DNA of 64,000 nucleotides from Sulfurospirillum tamanense (GCF_016937535.1 NZ_JAFHKK010000011.1:1-64000); one strand, 5' to 3'; counted from the stretch's first letter, positions 1-9,503 are shown. Numbers and translations are program-made. The notes: generated by a model not told the origin, from the sequence alone.

Positions 1-81
1 AGCATGTAGGCTTTGGGAAGAAGTTAAAAACCCTGCGAGGGCAAGGATAAGGTGCAAAAAAACCTTAGGCAATGGGGTCAT
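1..81 (-). CDS. Exported or membrane protein, N-terminus only (partial)
   Basis: Reading leftward from an ATG at 81 there are 27 open codons up to the window edge. They encode a basic start and a hydrophobic stretch (LHLILALAGFL) followed by SSQSLHA, which looks like a signal peptide with a possible cleavage site near the edge. AAGGA lies five bases upstream of the ATG. The rest of the protein is outside the window, so no function can be given. It follows ribB with 55 bases between and may belong to the same transcript. Confidence 0.5.
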   Translation of the reverse strand, partial: MTPLPKVFLHLILALAGFLTSSQSLHA

Positions 82-136
82 GGAATTCCTTGGGGTGAAA
101 AACTTACCCCCTGCAAAAAAGAAGGGGGCATGCAAT

Positions 137-1210
137 TTAGCAAACAAGGGTTTTAAAAGGTTCGGTATGCTTAATAATTTCCAATCCAAACCCACCAATC
201 CCCACAAACTCTTTTGCACCACTCGTGCTCAAAAGTTCTATTTTTGAAATGCCCATTTTTTTCACAATCTGTGCCCCAATACCGTATTCTCGCATTTGAC
301 GCATGTTTTGAGCGCCACCTTCCATAAACACGACAACACCGCCGTATTTTTGTACATACGCAACACTCCGCAAAAGATTTACGCGCCTTTCATCGTTTTC
401 TAGCAATGCTATATCGGAGGCTATGGTGTGAAATTTCACAGCCATATACTCCTTTGGCTCACCAAAAGCATAGACCGTGTGGTGATTGTCAAAATGGTCC
501 AAAAAATCCACCTTTCGCGCCAAAGAACCCATGAACTCTACCTGCGATTCGCACACACGGCGGATGAGCGACTCGTGCATCATGCGGTACTCCACAAGAT
601 CAGAAATATAGACAATATTTAGCCCGTACCTATCGCAAAAAATATCCAAATCCGGGCGCCTTGCCATGTTGCCATCTTCTTTCATGATTTCACAAATCAC
701 CGCGGATTCTCTGAGCCCTGCCAGGGCACACAAATCAACTGATCCTTCGGTATGTCCTATCCGCGCCAAGACACCGCCCTCTTTAGCAATGAGCGGAAAA
801 ATGTGCCCAGGACGCACCAGTTCCGTGGGTTTTGAATGCGCATCTGCAAGGATTTTTATGGTCATGTCCCGCTCAAACGCAGAGATGCCCGTCGCCGCAC
901 TTTTGGCATCTACAGAGATGGTAAAGGCGGTCTCATAGGAAGAATCGTTTTCTTTGACCATAGGAACAAGTGCTAGCCTTTTGGCGATGGCTTTGGAGAC
1001 AGACACACAGATGAGCCCTTTGGCGTGGCTCGCCATAAAGTTGACTTTTTCAGGGGTTGAAAGCTGGGCAGCATAGACCAAATCGCCTTCGTTTTCCCGG
1101 TCTTCATCGTCCATCATCACAACCATCTTGCCTTGCTTGATGTCTTCGATGGCTTGGTTGACGCGCTTAAGCGCTTGGAGTGATTTTTGATCGTTCAAAA
1201 TAGCATTCAT
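137..1210 (-). CDS. ribB: 3,4-dihydroxy-2-butanone-4-phosphate synthase with degenerate GTP cyclohydrolase II half
   Basis: Makes 3,4-dihydroxy-2-butanone 4-phosphate from ribulose 5-phosphate for riboflavin synthesis. The N-terminal 200 residues are a full RibB domain with the acidic metal/substrate loop DDEDRENEGD (34-43) and the GHTEGSVDL motif (152-160). The C-terminal part (about 206-357) has the RibA fold pattern but none of the zinc cysteines and no EGRNIGL motif, so it should be inactive as a cyclohydrolase. RibBA proteins with such a dead second half are usual in Campylobacterota. The complete RibA needed for the other branch is encoded just upstream (1225-1788), separated by 14 bases. 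Confidence 0.93.
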   Translation of the reverse strand: MNAILNDQKSLQALKRVNQAIEDIKQGKMVVMMDDEDRENEGDLVYAAQLSTPEKVNFMASHAKGLICVSVSKAIAKRLALVPMVKENDSSYETAFTISVDAKSAATGISAFERDMTIKILADAHSKPTELVRPGHIFPLIAKEGGVLARIGHTEGSVDLCALAGLRESAVICEIMKEDGNMARRPDLDIFCDRYGLNIVYISDLVEYRMMHESLIRRVCESQVEFMGSLARKVDFLDHFDNHHTVYAFGEPKEYMAVKFHTIASDIALLENDERRVNLLRSVAYVQKYGGVVVFMEGGAQNMRQMREYGIGAQIVKKMGISKIELLSTSGAKEFVGIGGFGLEIIKHTEPFKTLVC

Positions 1211-1224
1211 TGGATGGTTCTCCT

Positions 1225-1788
1225 TTAGAGCATGTGCCCCATTTTTTCTTTTTTGGTAGTAAGGTAGTGTGTGTTGTGGTTATTGGAGGGCATGATAATG
1301 GGCCACCGCTCCACAATAGTAATACCTTTGAGGGTGTTTATTTTCTTGGGATTATTGGTTAAAAGTTTGATTTTATCGATGCCAAAATGGCCCAAAATGA
1401 TTTCTGCCATTTCATAAGTGCGTTCATCATTTAAAAAGCCAAGTTGGTGGTTAGCCTCGATGGTGTCAAACCCTTGGTCTTGGAGTGCGTAGGCGTTGAC
1501 TTTATTAAAAAGGCCAATGTTGCGCCCTTCTTGGCGCAAGTAAATGACCATGCCACCGCGCTTTCCAATGACACCAAGGGCGTATTCGAGTTGGTCTTTG
1601 CAGTCGCACTTAAGAGACCCTAGTGCATCTCCCGTGAGGCATTCGCTGTGAATGCGCACCAAAGGAATTTCTCCAAAAGGCTCTTTGAAAATCGCCAAAT
1701 GCTCTTTGTCACCCTCTTTGAACGCTTGAATCTGAAACGTCCCAAAACGCGAAGGGAGGTTGGCAACGTGGGAATGGGTTGATTTCAT
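1225..1788 (-). CDS. ribA: GTP cyclohydrolase II
   Basis: Opens GTP to 2,5-diamino-6-ribosylamino-4(3H)-pyrimidinone 5'-phosphate plus formate and pyrophosphate, the first step on the purine branch of riboflavin synthesis. At 187 residues it is a stand-alone RibA. The zinc cysteines are in the expected spacing (C50, C61, C63, with TGDALGSLKCDC between) and the catalytic LRQEGRNIGL segment is at 85-94. Its start overlaps the end of the upstream response-regulator gene by four bases (ATGA), and ribB follows 14 bases on, so the three are probably co-transcribed. This active copy explains why the RibA-like half of the neighbouring RibB can be dead. Confidence 0.95.
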   Translation of the reverse strand: MKSTHSHVANLPSRFGTFQIQAFKEGDKEHLAIFKEPFGEIPLVRIHSECLTGDALGSLKCDCKDQLEYALGVIGKRGGMVIYLRQEGRNIGLFNKVNAYALQDQGFDTIEANHQLGFLNDERTYEMAEIILGHFGIDKIKLLTNNPKKINTLKGITIVERWPIIMPSNNHNTHYLTTKKEKMGHML

Positions 1789-2462
1789 GGGTTTGCCTTA
1801 AATGTAGAAAGATGGGTGATTTGATACCCTTCGCCTCGCACCGTTCTGATAAGATCGATGGGGAGCTTTGCTCGAAGTTGTTTCACTAACGCTCGGATGC
1901 TCTCAGGGCTTACAATTTCATCGTGGTAAACAAGTGAAACTATTTCATCGCATGAGATGATGTTTGGCGACTTCACAAAAAGGTATTTGAGCAGTGTTGC
2001 CTCTTTCTTGCCAAGAGAAACAACTTCATCATGATAATAAAACATCCATTTTTTGCAATCAAAATAGACACTCGGGGAGAGAAAAAAGCGCTCATCATTC
2101 CAGATGTTACAAAGTTTATAAATCTTCCATGCAATTTCTTGCATGTAAAAATCTTTGACAATAAAATCGTCATAGCCCAAATAATAGAGCGTTTTTAATG
2201 TATCAGGATCATAATCCTTTTCTAAAATGAGCAAAATAGGCACTTTTCCCCCATTTGAGTGAATGAAATTCATCATATAGGGATTAGTAGGCTCTTTGAG
2301 ATTTAAAATAAACAAGGCATAAGTGTCTAGTGCAAAAGTTTCTCGCAAAATTTGCTCTTCGGTTTCTACACACTTAAATTCTAATTTTTGGCGGTACCCG
2401 TTCATCCGGTCAATAATCGCCCGCCAAAGAGTAGTATCAGGCTCTTGAAGAAAAATATTCAT
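1785..2462 (-). CDS. Atypical OmpR-family response regulator without phospho-acceptor Asp
   Basis: A 225-residue protein with a receiver-like N-terminal domain (about 1-120) and a C-terminal winged helix of the OmpR/PhoB type (about 130-220, ending IRTVRGEGYQI, the typical wing). The receiver is degenerate: the acidic pocket is QEPD in place of a DD pair, and the strand that should carry the phosphorylated Asp reads FILNLKEP, with Asn at that place. The switch Lys is kept (IVKD). It should therefore act without canonical phosphorylation. No histidine kinase is adjacent. It lies between a chemoreceptor gene (15 bases upstream) and ribA, and has a close paralogue at 5914-6576 with the same changes. 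Confidence 0.85.
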   Translation of the reverse strand: MNIFLQEPDTTLWRAIIDRMNGYRQKLEFKCVETEEQILRETFALDTYALFILNLKEPTNPYMMNFIHSNGGKVPILLILEKDYDPDTLKTLYYLGYDDFIVKDFYMQEIAWKIYKLCNIWNDERFFLSPSVYFDCKKWMFYYHDEVVSLGKKEATLLKYLFVKSPNIISCDEIVSLVYHDEIVSPESIRALVKQLRAKLPIDLIRTVRGEGYQITHLSTFKANP

Positions 2463-2477
2463 GGTTCACCTCGCCAC

Positions 2478-4364
2478 TTAGTGGACTTTAAATTGGCTCA
2501 ACTCACTGTCAAGTTTTGCCGCCATGGAAGCCAAATGCTCGCTCGCTTGAGCCACTTCTTCAATGCTTCTTGCATTGGCACTGGCAATGGTTTCTATCTC
2601 TTGAATTTTGGCTATCATCATCCCCACAGACGTGTTTACATGTAAAGCCTCTTGGACGTTGTGGTGGTTACTTTGAATGTTTTGGCGCAAAATCACTGCA
2701 TTTTCGCTCACGACACCCTCTAGGCTTGCAGAGATTTCAGAAAGAGACAGAATCTCTTTAGAGTTAGCATCCATTTGTCCAGAAGCATCGGCAATGGATT
2801 GGACGACGATGTTGATGGTCGTGTTTATCTCTCCGAGGCTTTTTTGGGTACGTTCCGCCAATTTTCGCACCTCATCAGCGACCACTGCAAACCCGCGCCC
2901 GTGGTCCCCTGCGCGCGCAGCTTCGATGGCGGCGTTGAGGGCGAGTAAATTTGTTTGGTCAGCAATGTCGGCAATGACTGTTAAAACACTTTTGATTTCC
3001 TCAGTGCTTTGGCTTGTTTTTTGAAGGCGCGAAGCAAGCTCTAACTCTTTATGGGAACTCTCTTGGAGTTTTGCATTAAGCTTGTCCATTTGAGATTGAA
3101 TTTGTTGAAAATTATCATTCACCGTGCCAAGTTGCGAGCTATTATATTGCATGGTTTCAACGGAAGTTTTCATCCCACCAAGCACCGCTTGACCTGCATT
3201 AACGCCCTCAGACACCAACGAAACTTCATCCTCAGAACGCTTTCCAACCGACAAGGAGGTAGAGGAGAGTTCTTGGGAAATGGCCGTATTTTCAGAACTG
3301 CTCTCTTTGGCACGAATGAGCAAATTTTGAATCTGTGTGATGAATTGGTTAATCGAAGTCGCAATGTCGCCTAGCTCATCTTTGCTCTTTACATGTAAAC
3401 GTTGGGTTAAATCTCCTTCACCAGAAGCAAGGTCTTGAATCATGGAACGCAAGGCTTGCAAGGGTTTAAACTGCCACCTCAACAAGGCGTACAAGGCCAA
3501 AATGCCAAGCACAAGAAAGGTTAAACTGACCCATAAGAGTTGATTCGTTTGTGCGTTTAGGTTTGCAAACGCAACATCTTGATTAATATTCACCAACACT
3601 TTCCACCCTGTTGCTTCCACAGTATCAAAGGCTAAAATCTTTTCACTTCCATCAACACTAAAAGTCACAATTCCCGATTTTTTACTGTAGATTTCATCTT
3701 CAACCCACCGTAACTCTTTTCTGACTTCACTCAGTTTTTTACCCTTAAACTCTTCGACGGGATGAAAAACATTTTTGCGACTCGCATCTGAAATAGAAGC
3801 AAAGCCGCCCTCAAATTTTGACTCGAGCACTTTTTTCTCAATATTGGCCAAAGGGACTACCAAGAATGCAATATTTTCATTTTCAATAGGAGCTGAAACC
3901 GTGATAATAGCCATGCCAGGGCGCACAGGGTTATCGTGTGGTGGCGAATACGTGGGTTTAAAACCGTTGGCTTTGGTGATTTTGTAGACAAGTTCTTGCT
4001 CCATTGTTTGGGCACTGATTTTAACCTGAGGCATCACATGTACCGCCTCTTCGCCTTTAAAATAAGCGATACTCACCGCAACACCTGCTGCGTCTTTGGC
4101 TTGCGCTAAATGTTCTCGAACACGTTTGGGTGTCTTTTCCTCTAGGGCAAGAATGCTTTTGCCAAGTGCCACAGAAATATCTTTTTTACCCACCAACCAA
4201 TCATCAATAATATGGCTAAGCGCGCCTACTTTTTCCCTAAGGGTTTCATGAACTTCGACCGTTGTAGCCTGCTTCATCATGGTGTGATTAATCGCCAAAA
4301 ACACACCAAATCCCGCAATGATACCACCCACAATGGAAACAATAATCTTTTGCTGCAACTTCAT
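2478..4364 (-). CDS. Methyl-accepting chemotaxis protein with Cache-type periplasmic sensor
   Basis: Membrane chemoreceptor of 628 residues. A first helix (about 7-27) and a second (about 278-298) bracket a periplasmic domain of about 250 residues that looks like a Cache ligand-binding domain. A HAMP segment follows ([21 protein letters not shown]), then a long coiled-coil signalling domain with the conserved hairpin tip ([18 protein letters not shown], then [15 protein letters not shown]). It would signal to CheA/CheW, which are not in the window. The ligand cannot be told from sequence. The adjoining atypical regulator 15 bases downstream may share its transcript. Two TTACATGTAA palindromes fall inside the gene (2636, 3389). 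Confidence 0.95.
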   Translation of the reverse strand: MKLQQKIIVSIVGGIIAGFGVFLAINHTMMKQATTVEVHETLREKVGALSHIIDDWLVGKKDISVALGKSILALEEKTPKRVREHLAQAKDAAGVAVSIAYFKGEEAVHVMPQVKISAQTMEQELVYKITKANGFKPTYSPPHDNPVRPGMAIITVSAPIENENIAFLVVPLANIEKKVLESKFEGGFASISDASRKNVFHPVEEFKGKKLSEVRKELRWVEDEIYSKKSGIVTFSVDGSEKILAFDTVEATGWKVLVNINQDVAFANLNAQTNQLLWVSLTFLVLGILALYALLRWQFKPLQALRSMIQDLASGEGDLTQRLHVKSKDELGDIATSINQFITQIQNLLIRAKESSSENTAISQELSSTSLSVGKRSEDEVSLVSEGVNAGQAVLGGMKTSVETMQYNSSQLGTVNDNFQQIQSQMDKLNAKLQESSHKELELASRLQKTSQSTEEIKSVLTVIADIADQTNLLALNAAIEAARAGDHGRGFAVVADEVRKLAERTQKSLGEINTTINIVVQSIADASGQMDANSKEILSLSEISASLEGVVSENAVILRQNIQSNHHNVQEALHVNTSVGMMIAKIQEIETIASANARSIEEVAQASEHLASMAAKLDSELSQFKVH

Positions 4365-4485
4365 TCATGCCCCTTTTGTCAATTTCATTATTGTACTCTT
4401 CCCTAGTGACCAAAAAGTGACCTTGCACACAAAAGATGCAAGGTCATCGCTTTTCTAAGGCTTCTTTACATGTAACACAAACTTT

Positions 4486-5745
4486 CTAAAACCGATAGGT
4501 CACATACCACTTTGCATAGGTAAAATCATCTTTATCGACGTTATCATCGTATTTGGCATGACCTGCCCAAACACGTGTGCTAAACCCTTTTAACAGTCCC
4601 GCAAAAGCGTAATTTACATCTACGTTTACTTCGGTTGCTTTGCCTAGTTTAGTGCCAGAATTTGCTTTGCCTTCATCGCTTTGCTTGAAGTGTCCTATTT
4701 TTACCGCACTACGCAAAGCAGGAATACCAAAGTTGTAGGAAGCTTGCAATGAGACAGCGTCTATCCCAGCAAAAATAGCATTATTGACAAGCATGGATGT
4801 ATCAAGCACCGCATCAGGCACGTGTCCGAGTGTGCTTGGAAAATCCGCATCATCATCCACGGAGGTATAAGCCGCTTTAAGGCCCACTTCACCGATGTTT
4901 GTCATGGCTCTAGCCCCATAAAAAGAGGCATCTTTTTTGCCTGCTGCGTCAAACTCAGCACCACCCCACAACACACCAAGCGTCACAGGATGTTCGGTAG
5001 GAAGTTTGTAATCTGCGCGCGCGTAGTACTGGTCAAAACCGCCCACGGCCACAAGCGCTGGTGCATCGCCGTTAAAGGATTTTTCATTGGTGGTGAGGTA
5101 TTGGCCCTCAAAGGTCACATCTTTGATGCTCGTGTTTTTAACAAACACACTGTAAAGAGGTTTTTCATAGTGCACGTCTTCTTGTACAATGCCGCCGTTG
5201 GAATCACTTCCATAACGTTTGTTCCACTCTTTAATGTACACCAATTTTAAAACCGTGTCGGGAATCTCATTAACTGTAAGCACCGCTCCTGTGAAGTAAT
5301 CCTCCAAAGGCCAAGCGGAACTGCTCATTAGCAATGGCAGCTTAATGCCTTGACGGCCCACAATCACGTTTGAATTTAAGAAAGAGTATTGCAAATAAAG
5401 ATTATGCAGGTGGGATGCACTGACGGAATTGCGCGAGTCATCTTCTGTGGTGTTTTTCTTGTGAATCTTTAAATCATGGCCCGATTGAAACCCAAGACCC
5501 AATTTAAACCCGTAAAAATCATCAGTAAGGTATTTTAACTCAACCGCAACAGAGCCAACATTAGAATTATTAGCAGGGTCTTGTGGGTTTAAAGCCGCCG
5601 CATCCGAATCAGTACCGTTGGCATAAACAAACTTAAACGCACCGCTCACTTTTCCATTTTTAAACGCATCTTCCAAAGATTCACCCGCATGCGCCATGGT
5701 GCCCATAGCCACGAGCGCTGCTAAGGATAAATGTATCGCTTTCAT
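4486..5745 (-). CDS. Outer membrane porin, OprD/MOMP-like
   Basis: A 419-residue protein with a clear signal peptide (MKAIHLSLAALVAMGTMAHA, cleavage near residue 20) and alternating beta-strand sequence throughout, ending in YVTYRF with a C-terminal Phe as expected for a BAM-inserted barrel. The segment VIVGRQGIKLPLLMSSSAWP fits the OprD/Campylobacter major-outer-membrane-protein family. It should form a general or substrate-selective pore for small hydrophilic solutes. It stands alone: 121 bases separate it from the chemoreceptor upstream and 168 from the next regulator, each gap with one TTACATGTAA palindrome (4466, 5765). GGGG stands before the ATG. Confidence 0.87.
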   Translation of the reverse strand: MKAIHLSLAALVAMGTMAHAGESLEDAFKNGKVSGAFKFVYANGTDSDAAALNPQDPANNSNVGSVAVELKYLTDDFYGFKLGLGFQSGHDLKIHKKNTTEDDSRNSVSASHLHNLYLQYSFLNSNVIVGRQGIKLPLLMSSSAWPLEDYFTGAVLTVNEIPDTVLKLVYIKEWNKRYGSDSNGGIVQEDVHYEKPLYSVFVKNTSIKDVTFEGQYLTTNEKSFNGDAPALVAVGGFDQYYARADYKLPTEHPVTLGVLWGGAEFDAAGKKDASFYGARAMTNIGEVGLKAAYTSVDDDADFPSTLGHVPDAVLDTSMLVNNAIFAGIDAVSLQASYNFGIPALRSAVKIGHFKQSDEGKANSGTKLGKATEVNVDVNYAFAGLLKGFSTRVWAGHAKYDDNVDKDDFTYAKWYVTYRF

Positions 5746-5913
5746 AATTTCCCCTTTGTATTGCTTACATGTAAACCCCCAAAACCCTTAGGCTTTGGGG
5801 ATGTGACATTTTTGGCCCTCTTTTACAAGAGAGCGCCTTTGCCGATAGCCCATTGAACAAAACACTCATGTGAGTCTTACCAACAGCGCAAGGAAGTTTT
5901 GAGATGTAAAAGG

Positions 5914-6576
5914 TTATTCGCCCCGTTTTACAACCCGATACCCCTCCCCTTTGACGGTTTCGATAAAACTCAAAGGAATCTTTGCCCTCAGTTGTCGCAC
6001 CAGTGAACGTATGCAATCTTCATTAACACTCTCACCGCGGTAGATGTAATAGGTAATATCTTGAAACGAAACCACACAAGGTGATTTGACCAACAAAAAC
6101 TTCAACAACAATGCCTCTTTTTTACCCAGCGCTATCTCTTCTTCTCTGTAAATAAACTGTAAATTTTTGCAATCAAAATAGATATCTTGCGAGAAAAAAA
6201 ACTTATCGTCATTCCAAATATCACACAATTTATAAATCCTAAACATAATCTCTTCAGGAAAAAACGGTTTAAAAATAATGTCATTATAGGAGTGGTAATA
6301 AAGTGTTTTGAGTTTTGGCGGGTCAAACGTGGGTTCCAAGATAAGCATAATGGGGGCATCGCCCCCATTATTGCGCACAAAGTGCATCAAAGAAGGGTCT
6401 AAAGGATTGGCAAGATTCAAAATAAACAATGCATACTCACAAAAACTCTCAGCATGGCTTAAAAGTGCCTCTTCGTGCTGGAACTTGTGAACATTGATTC
6501 TTAACCGATACTGGTTTAAACAGGTCTCAATTCGATTTTGCAATGCTTTATCTGGCTCGAGAAGGAAAATTTTCAT
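5914..6576 (-). CDS. Atypical OmpR-family response regulator, paralogue of the one at 1785-2462
   Basis: A 220-residue protein with the same plan as its paralogue: degenerate receiver then OmpR-type winged helix (C-terminal IETVKGEGYRVV). The acidic pocket is LEPD and the phospho-site strand reads FILNLANP with Asn in place of Asp, while the switch Lys-Pro is kept (IIFKPF). It is the last gene of the flavocytochrome operon, with its GGAG site three bases after the NapC-like gene ends, so it is probably made together with the respiratory enzyme and may control it or the porin that follows. No sensor kinase is linked. Phosphorylation-independent control, for example by protein or ligand binding, is an inference. 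Confidence 0.85.
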   Translation of the reverse strand: MKIFLLEPDKALQNRIETCLNQYRLRINVHKFQHEEALLSHAESFCEYALFILNLANPLDPSLMHFVRNNGGDAPIMLILEPTFDPPKLKTLYYHSYNDIIFKPFFPEEIMFRIYKLCDIWNDDKFFFSQDIYFDCKNLQFIYREEEIALGKKEALLLKFLLVKSPCVVSFQDITYYIYRGESVNEDCIRSLVRQLRAKIPLSFIETVKGEGYRVVKRGE

Positions 6577-6579
6577 TTC

Positions 6580-7200
6580 TTACTCTCCTTTTTTAAATGC
6601 CTCTATCAACCCTTTTTCTACCGCCTCTTTTTCTGCGTCAAACTTCCCTTCGTAGTATTCGTACTCAGGTTTATAATAATTCAGTACTGTGCGAAGTCCC
6701 ATGTGCCCAACCTCTACATGGCACGAAGCGCATCCGATTTGCTTATCCGTTCCAAGTAAGGCATCGTAATGGGTATGCATCTGTTGGCCCTTTGGGCTAA
6801 TGAATGCGTTGGTTTTGTAATTACTGTGGCAAGAAATACACCCATCATCGTAAACAAACTTGTCGCGATTCTTACGATTGGCATGCCAATCAATAGCATC
6901 CACATCTCCAAAGAAGTGAATCGCCCCCTCAACCACACCGTTTTTTGCCTTAGTGTAAATGTAGTTAAAAACATTGTCATGTGGCATGTGGCAGCTCACA
7001 CAACTTGCCTTAAACCCACTTTCACCTTGTCCACCGTGCGGATCTGTATGATAGGCCGAAACCATCGGTGCCATTTCGTGACAAACAATACAAAACTTAT
7101 CATCACTCGTGCGATGAAGCCCTTCGTACGTTACCCACGAACCAAAAAGTCCTAAAAACACGCCGATTGCTCCTGCGGCTATGAGTATGCGTTTTTTCAT
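6580..7200 (-). CDS. fccC: NapC/NrfH-type membrane tetraheme c cytochrome (quinol dehydrogenase)
   Basis: Takes electrons from (methyl)menaquinol in the cytoplasmic membrane and passes them to the periplasm. I start it at the ATG at 7200 (MKKRILIAAGAIG), which overlaps the preceding stop as ATGA and has GAGG nearby; a longer start at 7218 is less likely. One N-terminal membrane anchor (about 4-24) is followed by four heme sites: CIVCH, CVSCH, CISCH and CASCH. The 206-residue length fits NrfH/NapC relatives. Directly downstream of the periplasmic tetraheme cytochrome and flavin subunit, it matches the plan of Wolinella FccABC. The symbol is by that analogy. Confidence 0.9.
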   Translation of the reverse strand: MKKRILIAAGAIGVFLGLFGSWVTYEGLHRTSDDKFCIVCHEMAPMVSAYHTDPHGGQGESGFKASCVSCHMPHDNVFNYIYTKAKNGVVEGAIHFFGDVDAIDWHANRKNRDKFVYDDGCISCHSNYKTNAFISPKGQQMHTHYDALLGTDKQIGCASCHVEVGHMGLRTVLNYYKPEYEYYEGKFDAEKEAVEKGLIEAFKKGE

Positions 7201-7631
7201 GGTGTTGGCCTCATCCATAAGTCGATATCATGCTCGTGGCACTCGGTACACATGTTCGTAGAGGGTTTGTGCTCATTATGACACTCATCACAATACAAGG
7301 TTGGCCCATCGTGAATAGAGTTGTGTGGGTTTACATGTAACTTGTCCATGAACGCCAACCGCTCTGCCATGTGCTCTTTGCTTTGATGACAGGATAAACA
7401 TCCTTCATCACCTATATACGTAAACTCCTTGGGGTCATCTCCTTGTCCCACATGGCAAAACGTACACTCGAAAGAGAGTTTTGCATGATGGGATTTAAGA
7501 GGAAATTCTTCTTTAAGCTCAGGCGTAATCACTATGGGCTTAAGAGGTGAGTCCGACTCACCTCCTATTAGCGACATTACGCCAAGCACAAGAAAAACCC
7601 CAGCAATTGCTAATGTTTTTCCACCACTCAT
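7197..7631 (-). CDS. fccB: Periplasmic tetraheme cytochrome c, heme subunit of the flavocytochrome
   Basis: A 144-residue protein (start ATG 7631, five codons into a hydrophobic leader, TLAIAGVFLVLGVMSLIGG) with four CxxCH sites: CTFCH, CLSCH, CDECH and CTECH, plus extra His (KSHHAKLSFECTFCH) suited to bis-His ligation. This is the small tetraheme domain that in Shewanella Fcc3 is fused to the flavin domain; here it is a separate polypeptide. It should carry electrons from the NapC-like cytochrome to the flavin subunit. It begins two bases after the flavin-subunit stop. The leader may be an uncleaved anchor or a signal peptide. Confidence 0.88.
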   Translation of the reverse strand: MSGGKTLAIAGVFLVLGVMSLIGGESDSPLKPIVITPELKEEFPLKSHHAKLSFECTFCHVGQGDDPKEFTYIGDEGCLSCHQSKEHMAERLAFMDKLHVNPHNSIHDGPTLYCDECHNEHKPSTNMCTECHEHDIDLWMRPTP

Positions 7632-7633
7632 GG

Positions 7634-9187
7634 CTAAATATTTTCTCCTGCAATCATCCCGAAGGTTAGACAATCTGTCACCGCACAACTTCCTAGGCGA
7701 CTCGCACCGTGGGTTCCTCCTGTCACTTCACCTGCAGCAAAAAGACCCGGGATGGGTTTGTTTGTCAGGGCTGAAATAACCTGTGCTTTGGTATTGATTT
7801 TTACACCACCCATTGTGTGGTGAGGCTTTGGTGCCGTACGTGTACTGTAAAACGGCCCTTTCATATCAATACACTCACCGTTAAACGAAGCAACCGGTTT
7901 ACCAAACTCATCCACTCCTTTTTTAACGCCCTCATTAAATTTCGCTACGCTCTCTTTTAATGCTGCTACTGGGATTTTGCGGTCAGCTGCTAGCTCATCA
8001 AGGGTGTTGTATTTTTTCATCACGCCTGTTGCTAAACCTTTTTCAACCAAAGGAAGAATTTGCTTATCAAAGGTGTTGTATGTTCCAAGTGCTACAGGAA
8101 ACGCTTCTGGCGCTTCTTTGAGGATTTTGTATTGTGCGTCTGCGCGGGTTTTGCGGTCAGCCAACTCATTCATGAAACGCTTTCCATTACGCACGTCTAC
8201 AACAATACCGTACTTAAACAACCCTTGTTGATTAAGTTGTGGTCCTACACCAAACCCTCGCTCATCTGGACTTGCCCAAGGGCCCTCTTGAATCCAATCT
8301 ACCTGCACAGGAAACGCACCGATTTGAAAAGCTTTTAACATCGCACCAGCAGTCGCTCCTGCATGGTTTGTGGTGTCTGAATTATCGGGGATTTGTGGGT
8401 TTTGAAGCTTGCGGTATATACGGTCAGCACTAAAACCACCCGAAGCTAACACGACGCCTTTTTTGGCTTTGTACACTTTCTTCTCGCCTGTAGTGTTTTC
8501 AAGGTCATCGCTAAATAACTTGGAATCAAAACGGTAATTTGTTCGTGCCATAATGCCGACAACCCGACCTCCAGCATCCAAAACAAAATCATCAAACTTA
8601 GTACGACGGTAGATTTTACATCTAGGGAGTTTTTCCACAAATTCCGTCATGGGTTTGATAATGCCAGCGCCCGTCATGTCGCTTGTTACAAGAGTTCTTG
8701 GAACAGAGTGGCCACCAAACCAAGAGGGCTTGTCGCCTAGCTTATACTCAGCACCACATTCGCGTGAAAACTCAAACGCATCAATGGCACGCGCTGCAAT
8801 GACTTCCAAAAGTTCCACATGGTTAATGCCAAGGCCCGCTTTAAGGCTATCTGCGATAAAGCGTTCCGCTGAATCTTCGATGCCGTGTTTTTTTTGATCA
8901 GGGTTATTTGGAACCGCAAACGCGCCCCCATTAATGGCAGAGTTGCCACCAATGCGTCCCATTTTCTCTACAATCAACACCGTGTTGCCGCGTTGTGCTG
9001 CCTTGGCAGCTGCTGCGAGCCCTGCAAACCCTGTGCCAATGACGATAACGTCATATTCTTCGTCAAACTTGACGTCTTTTTCAAGCGGCGCTGCGGCAAA
9101 AGCATTGCTCGCACCAAACACTGCCAAACCTGCACCAAGGGCACCAAACTTAAGGGCGTCTCTTCTTGAAAGGGCTTCTTTCTTCAT
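7634..9187 (-). CDS. fccA: Tat-exported flavin subunit of a fumarate-reductase-family flavocytochrome c
   Basis: A 517-residue FAD enzyme with a twin-arginine signal (SRRDALK, 7-13, hydrophobic stretch, cleavage after AFAAA). FAD-binding GTGFAG is at 51-56. Of the catalytic residues known from Shewanella Fcc3, the proton-relay Arg (NELADR, 340-345), the HHTMGG His (456-461) and the GASRLG Arg (494-499) are kept. The usual QxHPT segment is QEGPW (300-304), so one carboxylate-binding His is missing. The family reduces activated double bonds (fumarate, methacrylate, urocanate and others); the substrate here is probably not plain fumarate. It heads an operon with the tetraheme and NapC-like cytochromes. 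Confidence 0.88.
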   Translation of the reverse strand: MKKEALSRRDALKFGALGAGLAVFGASNAFAAAPLEKDVKFDEEYDVIVIGTGFAGLAAAAKAAQRGNTVLIVEKMGRIGGNSAINGGAFAVPNNPDQKKHGIEDSAERFIADSLKAGLGINHVELLEVIAARAIDAFEFSRECGAEYKLGDKPSWFGGHSVPRTLVTSDMTGAGIIKPMTEFVEKLPRCKIYRRTKFDDFVLDAGGRVVGIMARTNYRFDSKLFSDDLENTTGEKKVYKAKKGVVLASGGFSADRIYRKLQNPQIPDNSDTTNHAGATAGAMLKAFQIGAFPVQVDWIQEGPWASPDERGFGVGPQLNQQGLFKYGIVVDVRNGKRFMNELADRKTRADAQYKILKEAPEAFPVALGTYNTFDKQILPLVEKGLATGVMKKYNTLDELAADRKIPVAALKESVAKFNEGVKKGVDEFGKPVASFNGECIDMKGPFYSTRTAPKPHHTMGGVKINTKAQVISALTNKPIPGLFAAGEVTGGTHGASRLGSCAVTDCLTFGMIAGENI

Positions 9188-9472
9188 CTGTAACTCCTTT
9201 TGTGTGTTCGTGTTTTGTTCATTGACAATTCTAACGCCACACTGTGAGATTTAACGTGAGATTTTGAAAGTTTATTGAATTGATAAACTACATTATCTTT
9301 TTTATTAAATTATCAGTTTAAATAGTTAAGTACCAAAAAAATGCACTTAACTATGCTTTTATCTTTCTGCATTTTTTAAAAAACTAATTTTCTTGCAAAC
9401 TTTTTTTCTTTTTCACCTAAAATTTTCACTTACATAAATGTAATAATTATTTTAAGTTTAATAAAAGAATAT
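9188..9472. promoter_or_regulatory. AT-rich leader and promoter region of the flavocytochrome operon
   Basis: No gene is visible here. The first 60 bases upstream of the 9187 ATG (minus strand) closely match the leader of the second flavin gene (11064-11120), including the GGAGTTACAG ribosome-binding stretch and GTCAATGAACAAAAC-like sequence farther out. The remaining part is very AT-rich, as expected of a promoter region. I cannot fix a transcription start. Confidence 0.45.
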
Positions 9473-9503
9473 GCCGTTTGCAGTGATTATTCCTGCAAAC
9501 GGC
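9473..9503 (-). terminator. Intrinsic terminator of the second flavin-subunit gene
   Basis: A perfect 11-base stem (GCCGTTTGCAG with CTGCAAACGGC) around a nine-base loop lies nine bases after the stop of the gene at 9513-11063. On the minus strand the stem is followed by a T-rich run (ATATTCTTTTATT). It should end that transcript, making the second flavin gene monocistronic and leaving fccABC to its own promoter. Confidence 0.8.

Noticed and set aside
137-1210. Bifunctional active RibBA
   Set aside because: The C-terminal half has none of the zinc Cys or the EGRNIGL motif, and a full RibA is adjacent.
4822-5250. 142-residue plus-strand frame inside the porin
   Set aside because: It is the antisense shadow of a clear porin gene, with no ribosome-binding site and unusual composition.
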